Shown here piece by piece: positions 26,301 through 37,550 of a stretch of 64,000 nt of DNA. Source of the DNA: Aphelocoma coerulescens. Its lineage: Eukaryota > Chordata > Aves > Passeriformes > Corvidae. The position numbers and the translations under genes are program-made. Where the stretch lies: NCBI RefSeq assembly GCF_041296385.1, contig NC_091014.1, forward strand, positions 16,343,578 through 16,407,577. The letters run 5' to 3'. How positions within the stretch are numbered: position 1 is the first letter of the stretch; each line of letters opens with the position of its first letter. The notes beneath the pieces are model-generated. The model made no database searches, was not told the DNA's origin, and was given only the letters and a program-made list of their open reading frames with translations.

Positions 26301-26930
26301 CCGTACCTTATTCTTCTGATGGATCTTGAACAGAAGCAAATACAGTAAATAGAAGTTCCCAGCACTGAAGAGGAGGTTGATAAACCTGAGCATTCCCACG
26401 GAGCACACCACGCTTCCCGTCCACCCGAGGAGCCACGCCGCGGGCTTCACCACTCCCACCGAGAGCAGGTACAGGCCGGGCAGCGTGGTGATCATGGGGT
26501 CCCACTGCAACGCGACACACACCGCGTTACGGAGCGCCCCCGACACAGCGCCCCGCGCCGCGGCCCGGCTACACCACCCCGCCACGGCCCCTTCGCTCGG
26601 CCCGGAGGCCCAGACAGCTCCTGGCATTGCCGCCCGGAGGGTTCTGAACTCTGTGTGCGCTGCCAGGCGCCCTGCTCCTCCACCCAGGTACAAAACCCGC
26701 CTTCGGCCACCCTCGGCCCCGAGCGGCTGTTACACTGCTGCTGCAAGGATGAGTCCCTCCCCGACCTGCAGGAAGCGGCCGTGGCAATAGGCCTGCGCCT
26801 GCGGGACATGGAACACCTCGTCCATGTAGGGCCCGCGCTGTCGGCGGCTGACGGCCGCGAAGAGCAGGCACGACAGCAGGAAGGCGCCGCTCAGAGCGCC
26901 CGAGAAGCCGTAGGCCTCGGCCCGCTCCAT
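23393..26930 (-). CDS. ALG10: ALG10, dolichyl-P-Glc:Glc2Man9GlcNAc2-PP-dolichol alpha-1,2-glucosyltransferase
   Basis: Known role: an ER multi-pass glucosyltransferase (GT59 family) that adds the third, terminal alpha-1,2-linked glucose to the lipid-linked N-glycan precursor before OST transfer. The minus-strand coding exons are 26766-26930 (55 codons), 26307-26504 (66 codons) and 23393-24448 (351 codons plus stop). Both introns are phase 0 with GT-AG ends. The product is 472 aa against 473 in human, so it is intact. Visible landmarks are an N-terminal hydrophobic segment (about residues 11-28), the conserved luminal PYMDEVFH motif (about 34-41), [13 protein letters not shown] opening exon 2, [10 protein letters not shown] and GFMFRQTNI in exon 3, [11 protein letters not shown], the run from PQKLLEFRY, and the family C-terminus RFMW. 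At least ten hydrophobic stretches fit a membrane enzyme. The start codon has a strong context (GCCGGCATGG). Intron 2 carries an antisense CR1 piece and a 36-bp duplication. The upstream neighbour is TPRKB, divergently oriented. Confidence 0.97.
25556..25905 (+). mobile_element. CR1 LINE fragment, ORF2 (reverse transcriptase end), in ALG10 intron 2
   Basis: On the plus strand the text matches the CR1 ORF2 pattern: 'ggacagctagacaggt..aactggctggatgg', then 'cacggggatctgtactggga', then 'cctgtcctctttaacgtctt' and 'ggctggaggaatggga'. Translation is broken by frameshifts and stops, so this is an old dead copy. It lies antisense to ALG10. No 3' tail repeat is visible here, so this is an internal piece. 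Confidence 0.75.
26146..26217. repeat. Perfect two-copy 36-bp tandem duplication
   Basis: A unit beginning AACTGGTGGTGGTACTTGC occurs at 26146 and again at 26182, followed by the first bases of a third copy. The copies look identical, so the duplication is young. It lies in ALG10 intron 2, about 90 bp upstream (genomically left) of exon 2. Confidence 0.9.
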
Positions 26931-27183
26931 GCCGGCTCCGCGCCGGCCGCGACGGCACCGCCCTTCCGGGGAGGGGCGAGCGGCGAGGGGCGGCACCCGG
27001 CCGGGCGGGAAGGGGCGCGGGGCAGCGGCTGCCGCGGGGCCCGGACTTTGGGGATTCCTGTCGGGAGCGCCGAGCCCCCGGTCTGAGTGGCCGCGTGTCG
27101 GTAGCGCTGCGTTGTCCACGGGACGAGCGGCGCCTCCGTGCCACCGATACCCTGGGGCGGCCGGGCGCTGCCGGCATGGAGCG
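26923..27183. repeat. 14-bp inverted repeat spanning both divergent start codons
   Basis: GCCGGCATGGAGCG is found on the minus strand at 26923-26936 (ALG10 start) and on the plus strand at 27170-27183 (TPRKB start). Both proteins therefore begin Met-Glu-Arg. The arms are identical over 14 bases including the ATG and its Kozak context. Confidence 0.85.
26931..27175. promoter_or_regulatory. Bidirectional CpG-island promoter of ALG10 (minus) and TPRKB (plus)
   Basis: This 245-bp GC-rich, CpG-dense segment separates the two divergent start codons. The CpG-rich zone extends from about 26.4 to 27.4 kb. An ETS-type CTTCCGG core lies at 26963-26969 and there are several GC-box-like runs. No TATA box is evident, as is usual for housekeeping bidirectional promoters. 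Both 5' UTRs must fit inside it, so transcription start sites must be close together or overlapping. Confidence 0.8.
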
Positions 27184-29280
27184 AACGCACCGGCTGGAGC
27201 TGTTCCCTGGCCGCAGCGTCACGCTGCTCCTCTTCCGGCACGTGAAAAATGCCGCCGCTCTGCGGAAAAAAGCCATGGAAGGATCCATTGACGGAGCACT
27301 GATAAACCCTGCGATGGTGAGTGAACGCGTGTGCCGCCCTGTCGGTGTGGAAATCCTCGGGGCAGCTCAGTGAAGGACGACTCGTGCTCTCAGTCGCTGT
27401 CACACGAGTTGCTTTGCGCGTCCTCCAGGCTCTGCGCAAATGCCCTCCTTTGATTTGATTACTGTGTCCTACAGCAGAAGGGTTGGTCTGTGTAAAACAC
27501 AGCATTGGCAGGATTGGCCAAAACAATTGTTGTCTTGATTGGTTTCACATCCTGCTTGGTGGAGCGGTTTAAATCTGCTTCATGTGTAAACTCTAATGCT
27601 AGTTGATTCATGCTGTCAAGAATCGACTATCTGGTGCCTTTGTTCTCATTTAAACCCCTAAATAGTTTTAGAATCTAGTCCTTTTTTGTTAGAATTAGGC
27701 TATAAAAATGAAGTGGTCAGGATTTTTTTTCATATTTCAAAACAGTATGTTAAAATTCTGTATAACTGTTTCTGTTGTGTTTTACAGATTGTAGATCCTT
27801 TTCAGATTCTTGTGGCAGCCAACAAAGCAGTGCATCTACAGAAGATAGGTAAAATGAAGACCAGAACACTCTATGCAGAAATTATTTTCAGCCTTTCACC
27901 AAGCAACAATGTAAGATTTATTGAACAAATTTCTTTTTTGCCAGAAAAGCTTGCACACATCCAAACTAAGTACATGTATTCATTTAACAGTCTACCTGGC
28001 TACTGGTAGAAGTTACTGTTATTTTTAATAACACTAATATGCTGTTACGGTTTGTAGCTTGTCAGAATACCATTAATGTAAAATGTCAGTCAATTTATAC
28101 TCTTGGTGTATCTGACACAGTAACTGAAAAGGTTCCTTATATGTAGTCAGAAAGTGACTCACAATATTTTAATTTTTTTAATCTTTTCTCAGATTTCAGA
28201 CGCATTTAAAAAGTTTGGCATTTCAGACAGCGACACAGCAGTACTCATTGTGCTGGTTGTGGATGGAGACAAGACTGTAAATCTGGCAGATATTGCATCT
28301 CAGGTGGAAGGCCAGCAGGTTTCCCTAGATGAACTCCCCCAACTAACAGACACTGCCAAAGTTAAAAAGGTGTGTAGCCAAAAGAGAAGACTGACATGGA
28401 GAAAAGGGATAGTTTATTTAGTTGTCTGATTGAATATCAACAGACATAATTAACTTAGGATCTGTATTTCTTTAGCACAACTGGAGACTCATTTTAAGTG
28501 GACCTTGATTATTTCTTATAATTTTTTAGTTGAAACAAGTTTTAGTTGTCACACCCTAACATCACAAAGTTTAAGTCTTCAAATTTTTAATGTTGTCAGG
28601 GAATTTGACCATAAAAATAAATTCCAAATTGCTGCCTACCATCCAAGCACTTTTGCTTCCTGTTTCCTCTGGCAAATATTCATTTAATTAAAAATTTCAG
28701 TCCTGAGCCGTTTCATAATCTTAAGTACACAGATAGTCCCAGTAGGGGTGGTTAAAGTAAAAACATATTAATTAGCTGTTAGGAGCTGTCTTAGGACATG
28801 TATGCTCTTAACAGATTACCACATACTAAATAGGTATCTTGAAGCATATGTGTCCTACATGATAAAATTCAAGTAACTTAAATCATCTTTATGATGTCTG
28901 TCAAAGTATTGATAGGAGACATATGAATAAAATTGGACAAATCATAGCATTTAACATGTGGAGCTAGAAGTGCTGCTCTCATTCAGTTTCATAGCTTTCC
29001 TTGTTCTTGCAGTTTCAGAATTTGCTTCAGTCCAAATTTTGTCATGTAGTCACAAGAAGATAGGAATTTCCAATGTAAAAGTGGGGAAGAGGGGAATAAT
29101 CTTTTCTTGTGTACATATTTTTAGAAGGTATGTCATCAGTTTTTTTCTTCCTTATACATATTTCCTGTTTTTCTTGTTCTTTTTTTTCTGCAGATGTACA
29201 AAGTTACTCCACAGGAAGAAAAAATCGGCACCTTATTGGATAGCGTTGTTTGCAGAATGTCAACAAAAGATGTTTTGTGA
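27176..29280 (+). CDS. TPRKB: TPRKB, EKC/KEOPS complex subunit (Cgi121 family)
   Basis: Known role: Cgi121-family subunit that binds TP53RK (Bud32) in the KEOPS complex, which makes the t6A37 modification of ANN-decoding tRNAs. Coding exons are 27176-27316 (47 codons), 27788-27910 (41), 28193-28369 (59) and 29194-29280 (28 plus stop). All introns are phase 0, GT-AG. The product is 175 aa, the same as human TPRKB. Diagnostic stretches are [14 protein letters not shown] in exon 1, [16 protein letters not shown] and KMKTRTL in exon 2, FKKFGIS and [13 protein letters not shown] in exon 3, and the nearly invariant end [14 protein letters not shown] (here [10 protein letters not shown]). The introns show this is the spliced parental gene and not a retrocopy. 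The start ATG has a strong context and opens right beside the promoter shared with ALG10. Nothing looks broken. Confidence 0.97.
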
Positions 29281-29299
29281 AAATGTGGAAATAAATTTC

Positions 29300-32200
29300 A
29301 GAGGAAGTGAAGTAGTACTGAGTAGTTTGATAACATCTGAGCATTAACCAAGCTTGGACACAAGGGTAACCTGAGCTGTGTTCTAAGCACAGAAGTAACT
29401 CTGCTGTGCCAAGCAGAATTTGCCATTGGCATTTCTGTCCCTTTTCTTGACAAGGGAAAATTGCCAGTACTTTAAGCTGAACTTAAACAAAAGGCTTGGA
29501 AATCTGTACTTACTCTTTCGTCAAGTGTTTTGGTAGTCCCAGACAGGGTTCAAACATTGTAAATAATTTTATTAACTGTGCTCTGATTTGTTTTGATTTG
29601 GCAACCTGATGGATGATATCCCTTTAACAATACTACTGCCAGAAAAAGTGTCTTTACAGCCCAAGTATTTCTGATGGACTAGAAAAAGGAAATTTTCCAT
29701 AAACAATCAGCAGCATCTCCCTCTTTTTGCTACTGGGATAGAATTGCTGCCCACCCTTTGAGGACAGGAAGGGGCAGAGAAGCATTGTGGCAGCCAGTGG
29801 CAATGTGGAGCAGGCGCACCAGAGATGTGTACAATGAAGAATAAGGTCAGTGTGAATAATGCTGTGGTGGTGTTAGCACCTGACAGTCTGATGTCATCCA
29901 TTGCTGGCATTAAAGGATAAGAAGTGGTGCTTTTACTTCATAACACTGATACATGCGATGCTGAACTCGTTCCAAGTGCAGAATTCACAGACAAATTTGC
30001 ACCATAGATTGTCTCCACTTAAATTGTTAATAGAGCTTACATAGCATTCTGAAAGGATCATAAATCTTGTCTTGGTTTTTTGAACCAGTGCTAGGAAAGG
30101 CCATCAAAGGGAACTAAAAGGACTATTGATTTCCAGTAGTGACCAGGGGCAACAGCCCTGCGTGTGTATCATTTAATCACAGGCAGGCATCCTGATCAAG
30201 TAAAGCTAATGTCCTAATTAGGTAGAAATCCATACTGTTTGTTATTATTATGCTGTAGTATTTTTCTGGGATGTGCATAAAACTGTGTAGCTGTCTGCAT
30301 TTTTTTTTCTGAAGTTCTCTGAGGTATTATGATTTGTGTACTTAAAAGATCTTTGGAAGAGTTTTTCTTATGCATAATGTTTGGGAAAACAAAATATATT
30401 TTGAGGGAGAGGTAGTCTGAGTTAGAGTTCAAATGTTGTCCAGTACAGTAAACAGACAAGTGAACTAACATGTAGACCTGGTTTTGTCTGTGTTTCTGTA
30501 TTTAATACAGTAATATACAGCTTCTGTTTCGCATTTTGATTTCAGTTAAGTCTTCCCTTAGTTAAAACACAGTAGTGCAAATACCATCCTTTTCTTACCA
30601 AGCAGACCAATGGTAAATTTAGTTACAAAGTACCAAGGGAATTACGAGGTTTGTCAAAGGATTTGGGACAAATGGCTGTGCTGACTTCTTGCTTTAAAGA
30701 TGGCTTTACAGAATGCATCATCGTCTCTAAAGGGAAATGTGAGGCAGTAGCAAAAAATGGAGCTTGGAAGGACTTGAGTCTTCAAAAGTTGTAACATCAG
30801 CATGTGAGAATGACCATGGAAAATAAGAGACTTGTTTTCATTTTCTGACAGTCCATTTGGTACATGGAATATATCATAAGATTACTGGCTGAACTACAAT
30901 GTTTTGGTAGTTTAAAATAACAGCAGACGGGTTTACTTAAACCATTGCCTTTTTTGAACATGTGTAAAATGTTTGTCCAGCCTGTTTAATACAGGATAAA
31001 TAGTAATGAAATGATCGCTGCATAAAAGTTTTGACACAATTTCCAAACTTGGGTTCCCAGTTTCTACTTCTTGTCCATCTATTTCATTGGTGTAGAGACA
31101 TTTAATGGCTTGTTACTGTTGACATAAGTTAAATTGTGATTTACTGTGAGACCCAAATGAGGTGTTTTCATGGGTGGATTTACAGGAAATTATTTTGGGA
31201 CCTGAAGTCTCCAAAGTATCATTCAGTCAGGCAGATGATTTGGTTCTGTTTGCATTGAAAACTATGCCCTGCAAGACCACAGGTTTTCCTTGGATGTGGT
31301 TGCATTATCCAAGTTAAATGAGTTCTTTACAAAAACTGTTAATAAAAGTAGATTTTGTTCACCCTGCAAAGATACGCTTGTCTTTCTGAACACATTAAAA
31401 ATTAGTTAATTTAGATCTCTAATGTTACCATTAAATCAACCAAGGCTGTTTTCCAGGAAAGCAAAAATATAAGAAAAAAAAATGTTTTTCAAAACATTTA
31501 ATGTTCTGCTGCAGTCTCTTCTGAACTTTCATACCTCATCTCCTCTATCACAAGGTGAAAGAGGAGGCTGAAGTATTTTCAAGACCTTATTTGGACCTCC
31601 AGTGCTTCAGAGGCAGGATTATACCTGCAGAATTTAGAAATTTAACAACTAAATGCTTAATTATGATGTGTGGTCAATTGTTCTAGGGTTTTTTTTTTCC
31701 CTAGGTGGGGTGCATTTGGGATTTTGTGTTTGACTTCCAGCACATTGAGGCCACTGTCTGTCCCACAGCCCTGATCACCAGAGGTTTTTTGCTGCTGTCA
31801 GAATGTGTAGGTCCCTCTACCATCTCGTGTACTTCAAAGGTACATTGCCATCATTTTGTGTTCACTTGTAATGTTCATGCTACGTGTTTTATAGCTGGGT
31901 CCCTATGTTCTGTGACAATGTATTTAATGTGCTAATCATCTGGTTTTTTAAGTATTCCTTTGCGTGCTGTTCTTTAGGGAGCATCACCAAAGCACTGCTC
32001 CCATGTTAAAGCATGCAGGTGCCTTAACAAGGGTGTTTGCCCGGGTAGGGTGACACTGGCTGAGTGCAGCATCAATGGAGGAACACCAATTCCAGCCACC
32101 TCACTGCCTGCTGAGAGCTGACATGGGTGTCTCTGGTGCTACACTGAGCTTTGTTAACACTCCTGGAGCTATGCCATGGAGCTCTTCTCAGAGACATTTC

Positions 32201-35200
32201 AGTTTATGTACCCCTCCTGATTACGGATGGATACCAAAATGGGGTACACAATACTTGTAAGAATTGTGTTGTCTGCAGGTACTACCTAATTACAAGTGTC
32301 TACCTATGTGAGTGTGTAAAATGTCTAAATATCTTGCAGGTTTCTTTTTTTTTTAACTGGGATACTATTTATTAGTTTAGGCAATGCTAATATTTGGGGT
32401 TTAAGCTGAGTTTAAGCTCTCTGGACTATTGTTTCCAACAGTCACTGCCCCGCCAAACTGCCAGTCCACTAACTTGTGCTCATCAGGAGTAGACAACTAA
32501 CAAAGAGTTGAACAGAAACTGTCAACTGGCTCTATATCCAGAAAGCTTGCAGGTTGTCTGAGTGGGGTTACTTCTCTGTTCCCTGAAAATATGGGAGTAT
32601 GGAATGCCCCCCATCAGTGATGGGCTGGTGTATGTAGAAGCTGCTGCTGCCATGAGATGCTAATGAATTACGGAAAAGCAAGTGGTGGTTGCAGATAAAT
32701 TATACAGGACTGAAAACTGAGCCAGCTGTGACAAAGGATTCAGAAATACAGCTCATTTCATAGTTTTATTCCTGAGCTTATAAAGTCATTACCATAAGTT
32801 AAAAATAATGGATGCAAGTCCCATACAAACTCTCTTCAGCAATGGAGATGAGAATTCGACTTTTTCAGTGATCTTCCTTTGCTGGCAGAATAGCTGGGTT
32901 TATTGATTATTTTTTCCTATGTTGTTGTGACATGGCAGATTATTTCCCTCCTTATATTGTATGTTTTATCATGGATTGGGACAGGCAAACTTAGCAGAGG
33001 TAGAGACTCAACAAGTTCACAAATGGAAGGCTGGGGTGGATGTACAAAACACTAAACAATAAAACAGAAGTTGAATTCTTCTTTCTAGAATATGGTGCTT
33101 AAACTTTCATATACATTCTGAGGGTAATACAAATGTGTACAGGTCCAACAGGTCTATGTTCTTCACAAAATTATGTTCTGTGCATGGCCCGTTAAATTGC
33201 TTCATAGATTCACTTCCACAAGTAGCAACCATTTAAGCAGTTTCAAATAAACTGAAATAGGCTGAAACAATTTTTTTTGTTCCTCTTGAGTATGGATAAT
33301 TGACACAAATACTTATTTAAATATTTGACAAAGAAAGTTGCTATATTGCTGCTATAAGGATGAATCCTTTCTTGACCAGGCTCCCCAGAGTGCCACTAGA
33401 AGGATCATGATGATCACTGTGTAAAGGGTGTGGACTGTAACAAGATCATCTGCATGCTGGTGCTTGAACCCAGAGGTGCTGTGCCAGTTCTCAATTTTGT
33501 TTCCATTAGTTTTCTGTCTGTGAGCACGAAGAGAATGTATCCTGACATAACAAAAAGCAAGATTAAGGTTAAAAATTACTCTTTTTTTAACAGTTCAATG
33601 CTGTTTGTAATGAAATCCAGAGTGTGCATTGTATCACTGACTAGATTTGGGAAAGAGTTCTTCAAACTGTCTGTGGCTAATAAAATAATTTCTATAATTG
33701 GAAATGCAAAACATTTACCAGCCATTTGGTATTTCTCTCCCACTGACAGGCAGAGAGACTGGGTATGGGCTTGTTAGGGGAAGCACAGTGCTCTTACTCC
33801 TCACTGTTGATACAGATCATTGTATGAGAAAAAACATACCCTTTCATTGTGCAATATTATGAAAGTGGCAGGGTTCAAATAAAAAATTACCAGTTTCCAA
33901 AGCTTTAATCCATGGGAATAAGCACAGCATGTGAGCTTCCCATCCTACTCTGGCATGTTTTTCTATCTGCTTTTAAGAGGGGACTTGTGTCAAGGTATTC
34001 ATTAGGCAAAGATACTCATCAGGAGTAAGTATGCAAAGTATATCTGCAGGATTCTCTGCAGTAACATTTAACATTGCTTTGTCATCTTTTCTAAAGGGTT
34101 TGAAACTAGAAGTATTCACCTATGGCAACAGACCTCCAGTTACTGTTACCTCCACTGAAAATTCCCTGCTAAGCCACAGTGCTAAGCCCTTGTTCCTGCT
34201 GCCTTTGTTTATTGTTTTTTTTTTCTTTTTCTTAAGAGAAAAGTAATGTTTAATGTCCACGATTACATCTGAACTGGAATGCCAAAAGGAGATTAATTAG
34301 CTTGTGATTTTCACATTTGTTAGGAAGGGGTCTGAGATGTAGTAGATGTATTACAGGTCTGGTTCATACATGTTCCTGCTGTTACTATGACAGAAGAGTA
34401 GAGATTACCACAAATGTTAGCACAGATACAGCTTATGAGTAAAAAAGAACTTTAAACAACAAATTACATACTTATGCATATACTTGGAAGAGAGCTGTCA
34501 AAATGGATTTGTTAAAACTGAAAGACTAGGAAATGCAATCTCCGAAAGGGTATTCATCAATAAAACAAAAGTTCTGCCATTGAGCTTGTACAGAAGGTAA
34601 TTGCAGAATTAAACATTTAACATTTGTATGAGGACAGTCTGTCATGCATAGCTGCAAATCAAGTAACACAGTTCATGATCATTTGGGAGCATCATGTGAG
34701 GACCACAAGAGGAATATTCTGCCAATAGTTTGCTTTTCTATTCCTACCTGAGGGGAATGCAGTATATGCAGCTTACCTTCTGCAAGCATTCATGTTGTCT
34801 GGGTGATTGAGTTCCCACTGCGTCAGATTTCTTCTTGCAGAGGAAAAGAGCCTTTTTAATCCTCGTTTCCTTGTACAAAATGAGAAAATTTTCTCAGTAC
34901 CAACAAAAAGAATCTTCCTTCCAAGCCCACCAACTTGACCAACAATAATCTTTGAGCACTTGTTATGTGTCAATGAAAGCTCTCAAATTAATGGTTTCTA
35001 AAGCTGATTTTGACATAGTTCTTCAAGAAATTCCCTTGAGCAGTTCACAAGGCAAGTAATGAGTAATCCCAATGACTAGCTTCTTTTAGCTGCTGGGATC
35101 TCATCTCATAAACAGTAGCTCGCTGCTGAAGTGTTGCCAAATTCATAACAACACAAGTAATGCACAGATGGAGGGTGCTGGTGATGACAAATGCAGGATG

Positions 35201-36500
35201 AGCTGTAGCTTAGATTTACTTTCTATTAGATCACAGGCTATTTTGGGGTAACAGTTCCTTTCTGCAATTTGGTTTAAATTGCCTGGAGTGACATTTCAAG
35301 CCACCATCACTTACATGTGCTCTAACAAATATTTTTTATGAAAAAAGTAGGTGCCTTTTTTATTAAACCTTTGACTTCTATAACATGATCACATTCAATA
35401 AGCAGTCAATAAGTAATCTATCAGCACAAAACCCCACATTTAGACATCTAGGGTTAGTAACAAAGTCACATACATCCTATTATTCCCTGACCACCTGGAG
35501 CCATTAATTAACAAGAGGCTGTGCCAATGCAGAATTTCTCCCAAGCTGGGTGTTGTATGATCAGCTGGTTAATGGTGAGTTTAGTATAATCAATTCAATG
35601 CCCCTGTAATGATTTGTAGGGCTTGTGAACAAACACATTTAAATTTGCAGTTTATAAAGGCAGACCAAACCCCTTCTTTCCCAAAACACTTTCTTGCATC
35701 ATCTTTCCAAATACGTCCTGGAAAAATCACTTAAACTCCAGAAAATTAAGACTGAGTTTGTTCAGCCACGTGAGCAAAACTGTGTCACTGGAACCAATGA
35801 AGAAAACACCAAAGTAGAAAATCCTGATGTAAAAAGCTGGAAGAGAGAAACTGTAACAATGAAGATTGGCCTGTTTTACAAGCAACTAAGCCTGACAGTT
35901 CCCCATGCAACTGACCACTGCCAGCCAGGAGGGACTCCTCATGTCATTTGAAGGGAGGAAAAGTGTGAGGTGAGCATGTTAATATTCAGCACAGTAGCCT
36001 ATTTGTCCCAGCCATTTACTGTGCATATTTGTCAATATATAGGATACTAGCTATATACTCAAGTTACATACATACTGCTTGTGCGGCTCCATGAAAGGTA
36101 GAAAATTACAAATGGTCAAGCGGAAAAAAGATTATAGAGTATTTTATCTATATGAAAACCTGCAGGTTATGATTAACTACTCTTACTCAGCTGATAAATT
36201 CCAGCCGAGTGATTTAGTCATCCCAAAGTACTTAGAGCAGAGTACATCACTGGAACACAATTTCTGATGCCATGCACGCATTAAGAGAAAACCCTAAGCA
36301 CTGTGCAGCACTAAATGTTAGAAGAAATGTGAAGAGTGGTGTTTTCCTAGTGTTTTTTATGAACACGGGTCTACTTTTAAAACTACCCTATGAGTCAGGC
36401 TGTTATTAATGGGACTGATAATAACAGTCCACAGTTGGGACTGACATCCAGGCATCTTGCTATTCCTTATGCCACTTTAGGATTAGATATACATCCCCTT
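29300..36500. other. TPRKB 3' flank and TPRKB-GTSE1 intergenic DNA
   Basis: About 7.2 kb with no recognised gene. The left 2 kb may be TPRKB 3' UTR. Open frames at 33430-33777 (115 codons, plus) and 35694-35951 (85 codons, plus) have no recognisable family and no supporting splice or start context. Confidence 0.5.
31341..31346 (+). terminator. Candidate TPRKB distal poly(A) signal
   Basis: AATAAA about 2.06 kb past the TPRKB stop. Another AATAAA at 29290-29295 is only 10 nt after the stop, which is closer than usual. The true 3' end is undetermined. Confidence 0.25.
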
Positions 36501-36503
36501 CAC

Positions 36504-36716
36504 AAAATCACAGAATCCATTAGGCTGGAAAAGACCTCGGAGTCCAACCTTTGACTGAACACCACTTTGACAACCAGACCATGACACTGAGTGCCACATC
36601 CAGTCTTTCCTTGAACACCTCCAGGATGATGATTCCACCACCTCCCTGGGCACCCCATTCCAATGTCTAATCGCGCTTTCTGTCATTAAATTCCTCTTAT
36701 GCCCAACCTCAGTTTA
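36504..36716 (-). mobile_element. CR1 LINE 3' fragment, minus orientation
   Basis: The antisense CR1 3' end is recognisable from 'cacagaatccattaggctgg', 'aaaagacctcggagtccaac', 'caccacctccctgggcaccc' and 'cattccaatgtctaatcgcg'. It lies just left of the GTSE1 CpG island. Confidence 0.88.
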
Positions 36717-37077
36717 GCTTCACTTCTAAAGTTAAGTTACTAGGAAAACCACATCCAGCAAAGGTGTCAAGGACACCAAAGGAATCGGCGCGCTGGCCCC
36801 ACCGCAGCCAGCACGGCGGTGTTGCCTGGAATCACCGCGGACGCCGGCACGGCCTCAAGGTGAGACCTTCAGCAACGCCCACACGCTGCTGAGGCTTTCC
36901 CTTACGCTGCTGCCAGCACCGCGGCTGCCGAGGCCGCCCAGGCAAGGCGGGCTGTCCAAGGACGACCCGCAGGGGGGATACAACACGGCCAGAGCCCGGT
37001 GCAAGGGCGAGGACGGGGCGGAGTGAGGTGATGGGGCCTGCGCAGCCCAGCAGGGAAGCCGTTGGGAGCCCCTGCTA

Positions 37078-37158
37078 ACTACAAGCCCCAGAATGCACCG
37101 GGAGGGCTCGTGTATCCTTCGAACCTGCCAATGAGGACGCGCGGGGCGCGTCACGTGA
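37078..37158 (+). promoter_or_regulatory. ZNF143/THAP11-type element, CHR-like site, CCAAT box and E-box
   Basis: 37078-37096 reads ACTACAAGCCCCAGAATGC, a near-perfect match to the ACTACA..CCCAGAATGC element bound by ZNF143/THAP11. TTCGAA at 37118-37123 resembles a variant cell-cycle homology region (CHR). CCAAT lies at 37128-37132 in the context GCCAATGAG (NF-Y type). The palindrome TCACGTGA at 37151-37158 is an E-box of the USF/MITF class. CHR plus NF-Y would suit a G2/M-expressed gene. The functional assignment is inference. Confidence 0.6.
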
Positions 37159-37214
37159 GCGGGGCGCGCTTTCCAAGTGCGGGCGGGTGCGCAGCGCGGC
37201 TCGTGCGCCGTGGC

Positions 37215-37550
37215 GGTGAGGGGCGAGCGGTGAGCGCGGGGGGACGGCGGCGGTGAGGGGCGAGCGGTGAGCGCGGGGGGACGGTGGCGGTGAGGGGCGA
37301 GCGGTGAGCGCGGGGGGACGGCGGCGGTGAGGGGCGAGCGGTGAGCGCGGGGGGACGGTGGCGGTGGCGGTGAGGGGCGAGCGGTGAGCGCGGGGGAACG
37401 GTGGCGGTGAGGGGCGAGCGGTGAGCGCGGGGGGACGGCGGTGGCGGTGAGGGGTGAGCGGTGAGCGCGGGGGGACGGCGGCGAGGGGTGAGCGGTGAGC
37501 GCGGGGGGACGGCGGCGGTGGCGGTGAGGGGTGAGCTCAGGGGCACGGCG
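37215..37550. repeat. G-rich minisatellite, 37-bp unit, about nine copies
   Basis: Unit starts (GGTGAGGGG or variant) fall at 37215, 37252, 37289, 37326, 37369, 37406, 37446, 37480 and 37523. Spacings are 37, 37, 37, 43, 37, 40, 34 and 43 bp, so length changes come in steps of three caused by gain or loss of GGC/GGT triplets. Each unit carries GGTGAGG and GGTGAGC words and a run of five or six G. The plus strand is strongly G-rich. Long proline/arginine-rich open frames on the minus strand are by-products of the stop-free repeat. Confidence 0.93.

Noticed and set aside
26492..27526. Several overlapping 100-240 codon frames on both strands
   Set aside because: Shadows in the CpG island of ALG10 and TPRKB; high GC removes stops. 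Only the frames matching ALG10 exon 1 and TPRKB exon 1 are real.
33430..33777. 115-codon plus-strand frame between TPRKB and GTSE1
   Set aside because: AT-rich, no family, no conserved start context or splice sites; expected by chance in a stretch of this length.
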